From assembly GCA_963768025.1 (NCBI GenBank), contig CAVYGM010000003.1, positions 124,001-188,000 on the forward strand: 64,000 bases of DNA, given 5' to 3'. Under the pieces are notes generated by a model. It saw only the letters and a program-made list of their open reading frames with translations, was not told the origin of the DNA and did not search any database. Source of the stretch: CAVYGM01 sp963768025. Its GTDB lineage: Bacteria > Bacteroidota > Bacteroidia > Cytophagales > Spirosomataceae. This document shows, in pieces, positions 16,597 to 27,513 of the stretch. Position 1 is the first letter of the stretch; each line of letters starts with the position of its first letter. The translations under genes and the position numbers were made by a program.

Positions 16597-18354
16597 ATGC
16601 GAATACTTCCTATACCCGTCGGGTTGCTCAGAACTGGGTTTTTGAGCTGCGCCCTTCTACTCCTGACCATCGGTAGCTACGCTTCCAGCCACCGTGAAGC
16701 TCCCCTGATTTCGGAAGATCCATTGGCCGACAACACCGATGTGTATGCGTTCAAAAGTCCTGACGATCCCAACACGATTACCATTATTGCCAACTACATT
16801 CCTTTCGAATCGCCGGAAGGAGGTCCTAACTGGTACAGCTTCGGCCAGCATGTTCGGTACGAAATACACGTAAAGAACAAAACAACCACTGCGGGTGACG
16901 ATATTACCTATCGGTTTACATTCTCCCAGACCAACCAGGACCCCACTACTTTCTTCAATATCAGATTGGGGCAGCAGAATTTGAAAACCACCTACAAATG
17001 CGAGAAGAGCACCGACGGAGGTAAAACATTCATGACCATCGTGGCCAATGGAATGGTGCCTCCTCCGAACATCGGACCTCGCTCCATCGAAACGCCAGTC
17101 GGGTTGAATACTACGTACGAAGCACTCGTTTCTAGTTCGATTATGTCGGCGACTTCAGGTGAGAAGGTATTCTGTGGACCGGTAGACGATCCTTTCTTTG
17201 TGGATTTGGCGGGTGCCTTCGATGTAGGCAACTTCCGTCCAGAAGGTAATGGTATTAACGCCCCCAAGGATGGTCTTGCGCGTTTTAATGTGCACACCAT
17301 TGCTCTTAAAATTCCCGTCAATCTGCTTCAAAAGGATGGTAAAGATATCGTCAAGGCCAAAAATATTCTGGATGGTGACTACGTAATTGGCGTATGGGCA
17401 TCGGCTAGTCGGCAGATGATCAACACTATTTATAATGGTGGTGACATGGGATACGACGGAAAATACGTGCAGGTGTCGCGCTTGGGTATGCCACTTACCA
17501 ACGAAGCCGTTATACCCATCGGCATGAAAGATCGGTGGAACGCTACGAGCCCCTACGGTGGAGAAGATCTGACAATTTGCCAAGTATTTTATGAATCCTG
17601 AGCTGGCTCTTTACATGGACGATTCTCAATTCGGAGGAGCTGTACCTTCATTGAACGCCTTGCGCATTCAGACCATGTCGCTTGGTTCTTTCGATTTCCG
17701 TAATGGAAAACCGGGCTTGTTTCCTTTGAAAGGCAATGCTGCCCTCAATGGAACAGCGCTGGCGGAGGCTGCCTTCGGAAGCATTCTACTACCCGATGCC
17801 AAAAGCCCTCGCGCGGTGGATTTGCTGCCAATATTCTATACCGGTGTACCCAACCTGGCTCCTTACCAGTTGGCTACGGGAAAAGCTGGAAATCCATTGG
17901 CCGTTGGAAAGCCTTTCATCAACAACTTCCTGCCTACCCTGGGTGATATGCTTCGCTTGAATATGGCTGTACCCGCCACGCCACGCAATGATCCCAAATT
18001 TAGTCACTTGGGTTTGTTACAGGCGGCTGTGTTGGGCCTTACTGACCCTGCGCTTCAATGCGAACAAAGATTTGCAGTTTATTCCTAACATGGATGGATT
18101 CCCCAATGGACGCCGCCTGGAAGACGACGTAACCACGATAGAGTTGCAAGCTGTATCAGGAGTAGTACTTGCTGCCATCGGATTGTGGTACGACGACTTC
18201 ACGTCCGGGAGTTACCCCAAGCCCCGTAACGCCCCAGTTGGGAAGTGTACTAGGCTTCACTGCTGGTCCTACCACCAACGACGCTCCTTTCAAAATCAGC
18301 TTCCCTTACATGGCTGGCCCTTGGAGAGGATTTGATTATCCCCGAAAAAGATAG
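16597..18354 (+). pseudogene. DUF4331 domain protein, copy 1 (frameshifted)
   Basis: A signal peptide (MRILPIPVGLLRTGFLSCAL) precedes a DUF4331 domain that opens SSHREAPLISEDPLADNTDVY. Further family blocks are IIANYIPFESPEGGPNWY, VDDPFFVDLAGAFD and QVSRLGMPLTNEAVIPIG. The C-terminal half (LALYMDDSQFGGAVP, FINNFLPTLGDMLRLNMAVP, IPNMDGFPNGRRLEDDVTT) lies in other frames. The frame runs 1, 2, 3, 1 with shifts near 17580, 18045 and 18210. The start is ATG 16597; frame continues upstream to 16456 but without signal features. DUF4331 proteins are secreted and of unknown function. This copy stops at GPWRGFDYPRKR and has no C-terminal sorting domain, unlike copy 2. Confidence 0.8.
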
Positions 18355-18387
18355 ATTCTGATATTCACTCTTACAAAAATGAGAACT

Positions 18388-20674
18388 ATGAAAAATCTCT
18401 TATATAGTATACTGGGGCTACTGGCGTTCGTGTTACTGCAACCTTCGCAGACGTTGGCCTCTTCGCACCGCGAAGCACCCCTGATTTCCAATGACCCGTT
18501 GGCGGATAACACCGACGTGTATGCTTTCAAAAGCCCGGCAAATGCTGAGAATATAGTACTTATTGCCAATTACATTCCATTTGAGCACCCGGCAGGAGGA
18601 CCCAACTGGTACTCATTCGGGGAGAACATACGGTACGAAATCCACGTGGATAACAATGCTTCCACATCCGGAGCCGACATTATTTACCGGTTTACGTTCA
18701 AGAAGGTCAACGAAGATCCCACTACCTTCTTCCTGATCCGGCTAGGTAAGGAAAATTTGAAAACCACCTATACGTGCGAGCGTAGTATGGACGGAGGGCA
18801 GTCTTTCCAGACAATTATTACTAATGGCAAAGTGCCGCCACCCAACATTGGTCCGCGCTCCATTGACAATAAGGTGGTAGGACTGGGTACGTCGTACGAT
18901 GCACAGGTCAATCAGGCCATCATGACCGCTAGCACAGGAGAGAAAATTTTCGCCGGTCCCGTAGACGATCCCTTCTTTGTGGATCTGGGTGGAGTTTTTG
19001 ATCTGGGAAATATCCGGAAGAGCAAGGCCCCGATGCGGTGGCTAAGTTCAATTGCCATTCCATCGTAATCGAAGTACCCGTAGCTACTTTGCAAAAAGAT
19101 CGCAAGACCGTAGCCCAGGCAGCCAATATTCTGGATGGAAATTACGTGATCGGTGTGTATGCGTCGGCAAGCCGCAGATGATCAAGACGCTGAATGGGGG
19201 AAGTGACGTAGGCTACGATGGTGGATGGAAGCAGGTTTCACGCCTCGGTATGCCCCTGACCAACGAAGCCATCATCCCCATCGGCATGAAGGACCGCTGG
19301 AACGCTGAAAGTCCTGCCAAGGATCTTGCAGTTTGCCCAGTACTTCACCAACCCTGAGTTGGCCCTGTACATGGATGATTCCAAGTTTGGAGGAGCCGTG
19401 CCAGGCTTAGCGCCACTGCGTATTCAGTCAAAGTCACTTGGTGCGTTTGACTTCCGGAATGGCAACCAGGCTTATTCCCCCTGAAAGGTATGCCCGCATT
19501 GAACGGTACCGCGCTATCAGAAGCAGCTTTCGGTAGTATTTTGTTACCGGATAATAAGAGCCCACGTGCAGTCGATTTGCTCCCAATATTCTACACCGGA
19601 GTACCCAATCTGCCTCCTTACCAACTGGCTACGGGTAAACCCGCCGGCAATCCGTTGGCTCCCGGTAAGCCTTTCATCAACAACTTCCTGCCTACTCTGG
19701 GCGACTGGTTGCGGTTGAATATGGCCGTGCCTGCCACTCCTCGTAACGACGCTAAATTTAGCTCCCTGGGTCTGGTACAGGCGGCAGTTCTGGGCTTAAC
19801 CGATCCCATGTTTACCAATCCTGGATTGCAGTTTATCCCCAACATGGATGGGTTCCCCAATGGTCGCCGTTTGGAAGATGACGTAACTACTATCGAATTG
19901 CAGGCAGTAGGTGGTGTAGTATTGGCCGCTATTGGTCTTTGGTACGATGACTATACGGTTGGACAGAGTCCTTTGACCCCTAATTTGCTGAGTGTACTGG
20001 GTTTTGATGCGGGTCCTAACAAAAATGACCTTCCTTTCAAATCAATGTTCCCTTACGAGGCTGAGCCTTGGAGAGGTTTCCGTGGACCAAGCTACGAAGG
20101 ACAGAAGGTAAACGTACCTAGTTCTAATTTCGAGGTATTCGTACAGAGCCTTGATTGTGCCACGGGTGCTCTCGTATTCGGTTCGAGGAACGCCGCCGCC
20201 GGAAAAACTGTCGAATATTCGGCAGCTGGGGTTGGGGTGTATAGCACAAACCCGAATCGGATGATCGAAAGAGAACTTTTTAACGATAATAATAGTAGCG
20301 GGGTGTTGGTGCTGAGAGCACGATACGTAGGCGAGCCAGCCTCGGAAGTGACTTTTTCTTTTGACTTCCGTAAGCAGTGTGGCCGTGCCCGTGTATCTGC
20401 CGAAACTCCACAAGACGCCCTTACTTTCACTGCGAACATCCTGGGTAATCCTACCACTAATGACCAAGTGACGGTAGAAGTGAAAGGAAAAGTCGGCGAA
20501 ACTATGCAGATTGGACTTTCCAACAGCCAGGGGTTGATTATGAATCAGCAGACCTTTGAGGCAACTGGTCAGGTAGAGCGCAAGACTCTGAAAGTAGGCC
20601 GTATGCCAGGTATCTATTTCATTAAAGTCGCAACACCTACTGAAAGTAAGACGATCAAATTGCTCAGACAATAA
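18388..20674 (+). pseudogene. DUF4331 domain protein with T9SS sorting tail, copy 2 (frameshifted)
   Basis: This tandem paralogue of the previous gene starts 33 bases after it, with signal peptide MKNLLYSILGLLAFVLLQ and the same opening (SSHREAPLISNDPLADNTDVY). Four shifts are needed, near 19018, 19170, 19335 and 19462, and most are in short homopolymers, such as CCC at 19336. From 19490 the frame is open to the end. Compared with copy 1 it has about 190 extra residues: a beta-rich domain and a final DGFPNGRR-to-tail region ending GRMPGIYFIKVATPTESKTI-KLLRQ. This ending fits the T9SS C-terminal sorting domain, so the protein is probably exported by type IX secretion and anchored at the surface. 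Confidence 0.82.
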
Positions 20675-20817
20675 TCAATATCCAGCCTAAGTGAATGTTT
20701 GGTTTCAGACACGCAGGTTGTAACACGATGTAAGTCCGGCCGGAGATGGGTATTAGGAAAAAATATTCTGATATATCTGTCTCCGGCTATTATTAAAACC
20801 CTTTAAAATTTCCCCCA

Positions 20818-22137
20818 ATGGAATTATGTATTTCCAAGGCTCCAGGAAGTATCTGCCGAGCTCTCCCATTTGTGTTTATCTTCCTATTTTTAATTGGCTG
20901 TTCGGACAAAAGCCAGAAGGCGGATACCACCAGCGCGAGTATGTCAACGATGGAGATTCCGCCCTTATTTCAAAGAAGCGGCGAACTTGCTACTGCTACC
21001 GAATGGCCCAAAACCATTGCCAAAGTAGAGGAGTTGAAAAAATTGATCACCAAGAATCCTGGCGATGTGAAGCCCCGGCTGCAGATAGCGACGATCTACC
21101 TGTCGGAGGCACGGATTACCGGCGAACACCCCTACTATTATCCGGCCGTTTTGAAAATACTCGACGGGGTATTGGCCATGGATCCCAAAAATTTTGAAGC
21201 GACTACCTTCAAAGCCTCCGTTAAAATGTCTCAGCATCAGTTTTCCGAAGCGCGCGATTTGGCCGAGCAGGCTCGTCAGATTAACCCGGCCAATGCCTAT
21301 GTATATGGAGTGCTAGTGGATGCCAACGTAGAGTTGGGCAACTACGAAGAGGCCGTTACGATGTCGGACAAAATGCAGGCGCTCAAGCCGTCTCTGGAAT
21401 CGTACTCACGAGCTTCCTACCTTAGGGAAATTTATGGAAGCTATCCAGGCTCCATAGAAGCCATGAAATTGGCGGTTCAGGCAGGGTTGCCGGGTTCGGA
21501 GCCCTATTGCTGGAGCAAAAAAACATTGGCTAACCTCTACGAAATAACGGGTCAGTTTGATAAAGCGAAAGCGGAATACGATCAGATTCTGGTGCTTCGC
21601 CCGAGCTACGCCTTTGCGATGGGTGGGCAGGCAAGCATTATGAAGCAAAACAAAGAGTACGACAAAGCACTCGAAACCCTGGAAAAGGCCGCCGCTATTA
21701 TGCCCGAATTTTCTTTTCACGAGGAGATGGCCGAAATCTATGCCCTACAAGGAAATAAAGAAAAAGCAGACAAAAAATACGCAGAGGTAATCACCATGCT
21801 TGACGAGGATGCCCGTTCGGGTCACTCAGTGGACCTGGAACTTTGCAAGCTGTATACCAAATTGGGACAATTGGACTCGGCCGCAGTATACGGACAGAAA
21901 GAATTTGAAAAAAGACCCAAGAATATTGATGTGAATCACGCCATGGCAGCGGTTTATTTTCAGAAAAATGATTTGCCGAAAGCCCATCAGTACATTCAGG
22001 CGGCACTGCGAACCGGTAGCAAAGATCCCGAACTGCTCCAGCAGGCTAGCAAGATTGAACTAGCCCTGGGCAATGTGAACGAAAGCAAAAAATTAATTAC
22101 AGAAGCCCGTAAAGTCAATCCACTTTCGGTCTTGTAA
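20818..22137 (+). CDS. TPR-repeat lipoprotein associated with DUF4331 genes
   Basis: This 439-residue protein begins with a hydrophobic segment (LPFVFIFLFLIGC) ending in a clear lipobox LIGC at about residues 26-29, so it should be a lipoprotein. The rest is a series of helical TPR pairs, for example AVLKILDGVLAMDPKNFEA, ARDLAEQARQINPANAYVYG, AKAEYDQILVLRPSYAFAMG and ALETLEKAAAIMPEFSFHEE. TPR arrays bind other proteins. It follows the two DUF4331 genes on the same strand, 143 bases after copy 2, and is ended by a strong terminator, so it probably belongs to the same unit and may handle or dock the DUF4331 proteins at the membrane. Confidence 0.85.
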   Translation: MELCISKAPGSICRALPFVFIFLFLIGCSDKSQKADTTSASMSTMEIPPLFQRSGELATATEWPKTIAKVEELKKLITKNPGDVKPRLQIATIYLSEARITGEHPYYYPAVLKILDGVLAMDPKNFEATTFKASVKMSQHQFSEARDLAEQARQINPANAYVYGVLVDANVELGNYEEAVTMSDKMQALKPSLESYSRASYLREIYGSYPGSIEAMKLAVQAGLPGSEPYCWSKKTLANLYEITGQFDKAKAEYDQILVLRPSYAFAMGGQASIMKQNKEYDKALETLEKAAAIMPEFSFHEEMAEIYALQGNKEKADKKYAEVITMLDEDARSGHSVDLELCKLYTKLGQLDSAAVYGQKEFEKRPKNIDVNHAMAAVYFQKNDLPKAHQYIQAALRTGSKDPELLQQASKIELALGNVNESKKLITEARKVNPLSVL

Positions 22138-22165
22138 ATGTGCCTCAGTTAGGTTGAGGTGCCAC

Positions 22166-22198
22166 TACCCGGTCATTTACTGACCGGGTATTTTTTTT
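22166..22198 (+). terminator. Strong rho-independent terminator after the DUF4331/TPR unit
   Basis: A perfect 10-bp stem (22166-22175 with 22181-22190), a 5-base loop and eight T residues. It follows the TPR lipoprotein stop by 28 bases. Confidence 0.92.
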
Positions 22199-22555
22199 AC
22201 CTGCCTTTTTTCGCCCGTCTCCTTATCAAGTCACAGAAATGTCGATTCGATAAGGGCCTCTTGTGAATTTCTCCAACAGCGTGTATATTTGTCTATATCC
22301 CCAACTATACGTCGCTTTGAATCCACTAGTCAACATCCAACGCGCCCGGTTTGCCTTTCTACGCAGCATGTCATCCCATGTACCAGGTATGTAGTGCTTA
22401 ATTTCGGGTATTCATCGCTTTCGTTGCTAGTGGTTTTTCAGCCTGATGGACAGGCAATGTTTAGCCTGCTTCTATTGGACATCCGGAAGAAATCTACACT
22501 TTTTTTCAATACCAGTAGTTCACTTGGGCAATGTGCCCCCGATCAAGTATTCCTC
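22199..22555. other. Intergenic region before saccharopine dehydrogenase
   Basis: The frame of the next gene runs upstream to 22289, but that stretch translates to a Ser/Thr/Pro-rich sequence without domain character and the family start fits ATG 22556. The gap probably contains its promoter. I see no RNA or clear hairpin. Confidence 0.4.
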
Positions 22556-23617
22556 ATGAAAAAAGTAATTGTCGTTGGAATGGGCAAGGTAGGCTCCCTG
22601 GTAGGAACTCTACTCAGCAAACAATTTGAGGTGACCGGTTTGGATAAAACCCAACCGGTTCAGGCCCTTTCCTTTCCTGTTTTGTCGGTAGATGTTACTG
22701 ATCAATCGGCCCTCAAAAAAGCCATAACCGGATTTGAGGCAGTGGTGTCGTGTATGCCCTACAATCTGAATCTTCCCATTGCCCGGCTGGCCTACGAATT
22801 GGGTATCCATTATTTTGATCTGACCGAGGACGTCCCCACCACGGCTGCTATCCGCGAGATGGCCAAGGACAGCAAAGGCGTAATGGCTCCACAGTGTGGC
22901 CTTGCCCCTGGTTTTATTGGGATAGTGGGTGCGGATCTGGCCGGTAAATTCACCAAGCTACGGGATATAGAACTTAGGGTAGGTGCCTTGCCGCGCTATC
23001 CCAACGGCCTGATGGGCTACTCTTTCACCTGGTCACCGGCTGGGGTGATCAATGAGTACATCAATGATGCCGAGGTGATTCATAACGGATCCCGAAAGAC
23101 GGTGTCTTCCCTGGATGGCATTGAAGTGATCAACATCGAAGGTCAGGAGTTCGAAGCCTTCACCACCTCTGGTGGCCTGGGTACTATGTGCGAAACCTAT
23201 GAAGGAAAGGTAGATACCCTGAATTACAAAACCATCCGGTATCCGGGTCACGCTCGTTTGATGCGGTTTATGCTGTACGAATTGATCCTGAAAAACCAAC
23301 GCGAGCTGATAGAGCAGATTCTGACCGAGGCTAAGCCGCCGGTAAAGGAAGATGTAGTGTACGTATACGCCGCCGTGGAAGGATGGAAGGGCGACCACCT
23401 CGAACGCGAAGAGTTTTATAGGGCCTACCATCCCATCGAAATTGATGGGGAACACTGGCGGGCTATCTCCTGGACCACGGCAGCCTCCATAGCGGCGGTG
23501 GTGGAAATGGTAGACGCCGGTACCCTACCTCAGCAAGGCTTTATCCGGCAGGAGGATATTCCTCTGGCGCAGTTCCTGGATACGATCAATGGTGCTTTTT
23601 ATCAAAACAATGATTAG
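22556..23617 (+). CDS. Saccharopine dehydrogenase family protein
   Basis: From ATG 22556 the protein has 353 residues and begins with a Rossmann dinucleotide site, KKVIVVGMGKVGSLVGTLLS. Then come ALKKAITGFEAVVSCMPYNLN and YELGIHYFDLTED. The catalytic-domain blocks PQCGLAPGFIGIVGADLA and the Gly-rich FTTSGGLGTMCETYEGKVD are those of saccharopine dehydrogenase / lysine-ketoglutarate reductase C-domain proteins. The enzyme would oxidise saccharopine to glutamate and aminoadipate semialdehyde. The next gene encodes a dehydrogenase of the class that oxidises that semialdehyde, which supports the assignment. An upstream extension to 22289 is not supported. Confidence 0.87.
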   Translation: MKKVIVVGMGKVGSLVGTLLSKQFEVTGLDKTQPVQALSFPVLSVDVTDQSALKKAITGFEAVVSCMPYNLNLPIARLAYELGIHYFDLTEDVPTTAAIREMAKDSKGVMAPQCGLAPGFIGIVGADLAGKFTKLRDIELRVGALPRYPNGLMGYSFTWSPAGVINEYINDAEVIHNGSRKTVSSLDGIEVINIEGQEFEAFTTSGGLGTMCETYEGKVDTLNYKTIRYPGHARLMRFMLYELILKNQRELIEQILTEAKPPVKEDVVYVYAAVEGWKGDHLEREEFYRAYHPIEIDGEHWRAISWTTAASIAAVVEMVDAGTLPQQGFIRQEDIPLAQFLDTINGAFYQNND

Positions 23618-23790
23618 CTATCGGGCTGATATTCTGTGTTTAGTGGTATCGGATTTGGAAACAGAATCCTACCCTTTGCCAGGGTAGTTCGGAAAGTGTC
23701 AGGTGCGACTGGTAGGAATATAAATTTGATAATCAGGTAATTAATGTGTTTTTTGGTTAAAAACCTACATCCTAAACCGCTACTTAAACC

Positions 23791-25317
23791 ATGAATTCTT
23801 TTCTGGAAAAACTTTCTATAAATTCCCAAAATCCTGGTCTCAGTACGGGGCAGCACCACTGGGAAGGCGAAGGGCCTCAGTTGGATTCCTTCTCGCCGGT
23901 GGATGGCCAACGCATCGGCTCTACCCAGGAAAGTACCCGTGCCGATTACGACCGCGTGATTGAGCTGGCTCAGGACGGATTTAAAGAATGGCGAGGTAAG
24001 CCGGCTCCCCAGCGGGGGGAGATTGTGAGGCAGATGGGCGACCAGTTTCGGGAAAACAAGCAGGCGCTGGGCGAGCTGGTCAGTTACGAAATGGGCAAAA
24101 GCCTACAGGAAGGGCTGGGTGAGGTGCAGGAAATTATCGATATCTGCGACTTTGCGGTTGGGCTTTCGCGGCAGCTGTACGGCCTTACCATGCACAGCGA
24201 ACGCCCTGCCCACCGCATGTACGAGCAGTGGCACCCCCTGGGTATCGTCGGTATTATTTCCGCCTTTAATTTTCCGGTGGCAGTGTGGTCATGGAATGCC
24301 ATGATCGCCTGGGTATGCGGTGATGTGTGCGTGTGGAAGCCTTCCGAAAAAACACCCCTTACCGGCATGGCCTGTCAGAACATTATCCGGGAGGTTTTGA
24401 AAAAAAACCATGTACCTGAGGGCGTTTCCTGCCTGGTGATGGGGGGGCATAAGGTGGGAGAATGGATCGCCAATGATACCCGCGTGGCGTTGGTATCGGC
24501 CACGGGCAGCACGCGGATGGGAAAAGCCGTAGGCGAAGCCGTGGGGCGTCGCCTGGGTAAAAGCCTGCTCGAATTGGGAGGTAACAATGCTATAATCATC
24601 ACGCCGGGGGCCGACCTGTCGGTAGCCATTCCGGCCGTGGTGTTTGGGGCGGTAGGTACCGCCGGGCAGCGTTGCACCAGCACCCGTCGGCTAATCGTCC
24701 ACGAGGATATCTATGATGATATGAAGCAAAAGCTGCAAAAAGCCTACGGTCAGCTTCGCATCGGTGATCCACTCCAAACGTCCATCCACATGGGGCCGCT
24801 CATTGATAAACAGGCGGTGAAGGGGTACCAGTCAGCAATAGAGGATATCAAAAAACAAGGAGGTACTTTTGTTGTTGAGCCCAAGGTACTTTCCGGCGCG
24901 GGCTACGAGTCGGGCTGTTATGTACAGCCTTGCATAGCCGAAGTCGAGAATCACTGGTCCATTGTCCAGCACGAGACGTTCGCCCCCATTTTGTACCTGA
25001 TCAAATACAAGACGCTCGATGAGGCCATCACCCTGCAAAACAGCGTACCTCAAGGCCTTTCTTCCGCTATTTTTACGCTAAATATGCGCGAAGCGGAGCA
25101 ATTTCTGTCCGTTGTGGGGAGTGATTGTGGCATTGCCAACGTGAATATTGGCACCTCGGGTGCCGAAATAGGCGGAGCATTTGGGGGAGAAAAGGAAACT
25201 GGCGGTGGGCGCGAGTCGGGCTCCGACGCCTGGAAAGCCTACATGCGGCGCCAGACCAATACCCTCAATTACGGCACGGCACTACCCCTGGCCCAGGGAA
25301 TTACGTTTGAGTTATAA
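23791..25317 (+). CDS. Aldehyde dehydrogenase, ALDH7 (aminoadipate semialdehyde dehydrogenase) type
   Basis: This 508-residue protein has full-length ALDH architecture. It has NAD-site segments GIVGIISAFNFPVAVWSWNA and WKPSEKTPLTGMACQ, and the catalytic region ATGSTRMGKAVGEAVGRRLG. LELGGNNAI supplies the general-base Glu, and VGTAGQRCTSTRR carries the nucleophile Cys295. The GQRCTSTRR context and the C-terminal GGAFGGEKETGGGRESGSDAWK are ALDH7 features, where human ALDH7A1 oxidises aminoadipate semialdehyde. With the saccharopine dehydrogenase 173 bases upstream, it forms the second half of lysine degradation to aminoadipate. A terminator follows directly. Confidence 0.92.
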   Translation: MNSFLEKLSINSQNPGLSTGQHHWEGEGPQLDSFSPVDGQRIGSTQESTRADYDRVIELAQDGFKEWRGKPAPQRGEIVRQMGDQFRENKQALGELVSYEMGKSLQEGLGEVQEIIDICDFAVGLSRQLYGLTMHSERPAHRMYEQWHPLGIVGIISAFNFPVAVWSWNAMIAWVCGDVCVWKPSEKTPLTGMACQNIIREVLKKNHVPEGVSCLVMGGHKVGEWIANDTRVALVSATGSTRMGKAVGEAVGRRLGKSLLELGGNNAIIITPGADLSVAIPAVVFGAVGTAGQRCTSTRRLIVHEDIYDDMKQKLQKAYGQLRIGDPLQTSIHMGPLIDKQAVKGYQSAIEDIKKQGGTFVVEPKVLSGAGYESGCYVQPCIAEVENHWSIVQHETFAPILYLIKYKTLDEAITLQNSVPQGLSSAIFTLNMREAEQFLSVVGSDCGIANVNIGTSGAEIGGAFGGEKETGGGRESGSDAWKAYMRRQTNTLNYGTALPLAQGITFEL

Positions 25318-25318
25318 T

Positions 25319-25351
25319 AAAAAAGGGGGCGGTATCACCGCCCCCTTTTTT
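25319..25351. terminator. Bidirectional rho-independent terminator
   Basis: A perfect 9-bp G/C stem (GGGGGCGGT at 25325-25333 with its complement at 25337-25345) and a 3-base loop are flanked by six A on the left and six T on the right, so it works in both directions. It sits between the convergent ALDH and ftsH genes. Confidence 0.93.
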
Positions 25352-25367
25352 ATTTAGCCTTTTCTTA

Positions 25368-27443
25368 TCAAGCCTTTGATCCTTCGGCTGGGCTTTCTGC
25401 CTCAGCTTCGGTTATGACATCTCCTCCTGCCTTTTGTTTTTCTTCCAGGGCGTGCTTCACTACTTCTTCGTGGATAGCGGCTTCTTCACTCGAACGACGG
25501 TTCACGTAGGCCTGGTAGTTTGTTTCCTTTTCGTAAGGACGTTTTCCGATCAGCCTTTCCAGATCACTTTGGAAAAGGATTTCCTTTTCGAGCAATTCCT
25601 GGGCGATCACTTCAAGTTCGCTCCTCTTGTCACGCAACATGGACATCACGTGCTGATAGGCTTTATCAACCAGCAAACGTACTTCATGGTCTATTTTCTC
25701 CGCGGTCGCATCCGAGTAAGGCTTCGTGAACGAGTAGTCCGACTGCTTGGAATCGTAGAACGATATGTTACCGATCTTGTCGTTCATACCGTACATGGTC
25801 ACCATGCTGTAGGCCACTTTCGTTACTCGTTCCAGGTCACTCAGGGCACCGGTTGAAATTTTGCCAAACACTACATCTTCAGCAGCACGGCCACCCAGTG
25901 TCATACACATTTCGTCGAAGAGCTGCTCGGTACGATACAGATACTGTTCACGCGGCAGATACTGTGCGTAGCCCAATGCCGCTACACCACGTGGTACAAT
26001 CGACACTTTCACCAATGGATCGGCATGTTCAAGGTACCAGCCTGCTACTGCGTGACCTGCTTCGTGGTAGGCAACAATCTGCTTTTCTTCGGGCGAAATC
26101 AGTTTGTTTTTCTTTTCCAAACCACCAATCACACGGTCCATCGCATCCTGGAAATCCTGCATCGTCACGCTTCTCTGTCGCGACGGGCAGCAATCAGGGC
26201 CGCTTCGTTACAAACGTTGGCAATTTCAGCACCGGCAAAACCGGGTGTTTGAGCGGCTAGCTTCTGAATATCAACATCTGCCGAAATCTTAATCGGTTTC
26301 AAGTGAACCTTGAAGATTGCTTCACGACCAATGACATCTGGTTTGTCAACTGAAATCTGACGGTCAAAACGACCCGGACGCAGCAAGGCCGGATCCAGTA
26401 CATCGGGACGGTTGGTAGCAGCCACGATAATGATACCGGAATCGGTAGCAAAACCATCCATTTCAACCAGCAGGGAGTTCAGTGTATTTTCGCGTTCGTC
26501 GTTGGAACCGGGCATAGCACCACGTCCACGTGAACGACCTACGGCGTCAATCTCATCAATAAAGATGATACAGGGCGCTTTTTCTTTGGCTTGCTTGAAC
26601 AGGTCACGTACCCGAGCAGCACCCACACCAACAAACATTTCCACGAAGTCAGAACCTGACAGCGAGAAGAAAGGAACACCCGCTTCACCGGCTACGGCTT
26701 TTGCCAGCAAGGTTTTACCCGTACCCGGAGGGCCTACCAGCAAAGCACCTTTCGGAATCTTTGCCCCCAAGTTTCTTGAACTTGTCCGGACTTTTCAGGT
26801 ATTCTACAATTTCCTTGATTTCCTCTTTGGCTTCGTCCAGTCCGGCAACATCGTTAAAGGTAATTTTTACCTTGTTTTCAGCATCAAACAGGGTTGCACG
26901 TGATCGGCCAATGTTAAAGATCTGACCACCAGGACCAACTCCGCCCGACATTCTGCCCAGCAGGAAGTACATCACCAGAATCATGACGATGAAAAAGCCC
27001 CAGGTACCAAGGAAGCTCGTCCAGTCGTTTCGGGTGTCAATCTTGTATTCTACCTTATCACCATCAGGTACGCCTTCCTGCATTTTTTCCAGATCTTTCT
27101 TGAAGGTTTCGGCGGAAGTAATCTGAAATTGATAGTGGGAAGCTGATTCTCCGCCAAAGTAATTGTTTTCTTTGGCTATGACCTTGTACTTGTCTTTTTT
27201 CAGTGCTTCGGCTTTTAGAGTTACCTCCACTGACTTATCGTTCACGATCGTAACTCGTGCTACTTCGTTGTCGGCTACCATTTTCTCGAAACGTTTCTGC
27301 GTAATTTCGCGTAGTGTTGAGGATCGGTTCAGGTATGTAATGCCCAAAATAGTGGCAATCAGGGCGGCTATGATCCAGCCCTGATAGCCCTGTTGTGGAC
27401 TTTTAGGATTCAGCGGATCTCTTTTGTTATCGTTTTCAGACAT
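25368..27443 (-). pseudogene. ftsH: ATP-dependent zinc metalloprotease FtsH (two frameshifts)
   Basis: All FtsH parts are present over about 690 codons. Two N-terminal TM helices (YQGWIIAALIATILGITYL and FLGTWGFFIVMILVMYFLLG) flank a periplasmic domain. The AAA+ module has GPPGTGKT and CIIFIDEIDAVG with the SRH near RPGRFDRQI, and the protease has the zinc motif HEAGH. FtsH degrades misfolded membrane proteins and regulators. The frame breaks at the C5 run 26764-26768 (removing one base gives KKLGAKIPKG, as in the family) and near 26168 (REA to VTMQDF). FtsH is essential or nearly so and both breaks are single-base, so the gene is almost surely intact in the cell. rsfS lies just upstream on the same strand. 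Confidence 0.93.
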
Positions 27444-27513
27444 TATCTTGTAGGCATTAGTAAAAATATGTAATTAAAACCAAATCCGTGTGGTTAATGT
27501 TCACGGGCAAAAA

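Noticed and set aside
16597..20674. Programmed frameshifting in the DUF4331 pair
   Set aside because: Shifts differ in position and direction between the two copies and there are no slippery heptamer plus structure patterns.
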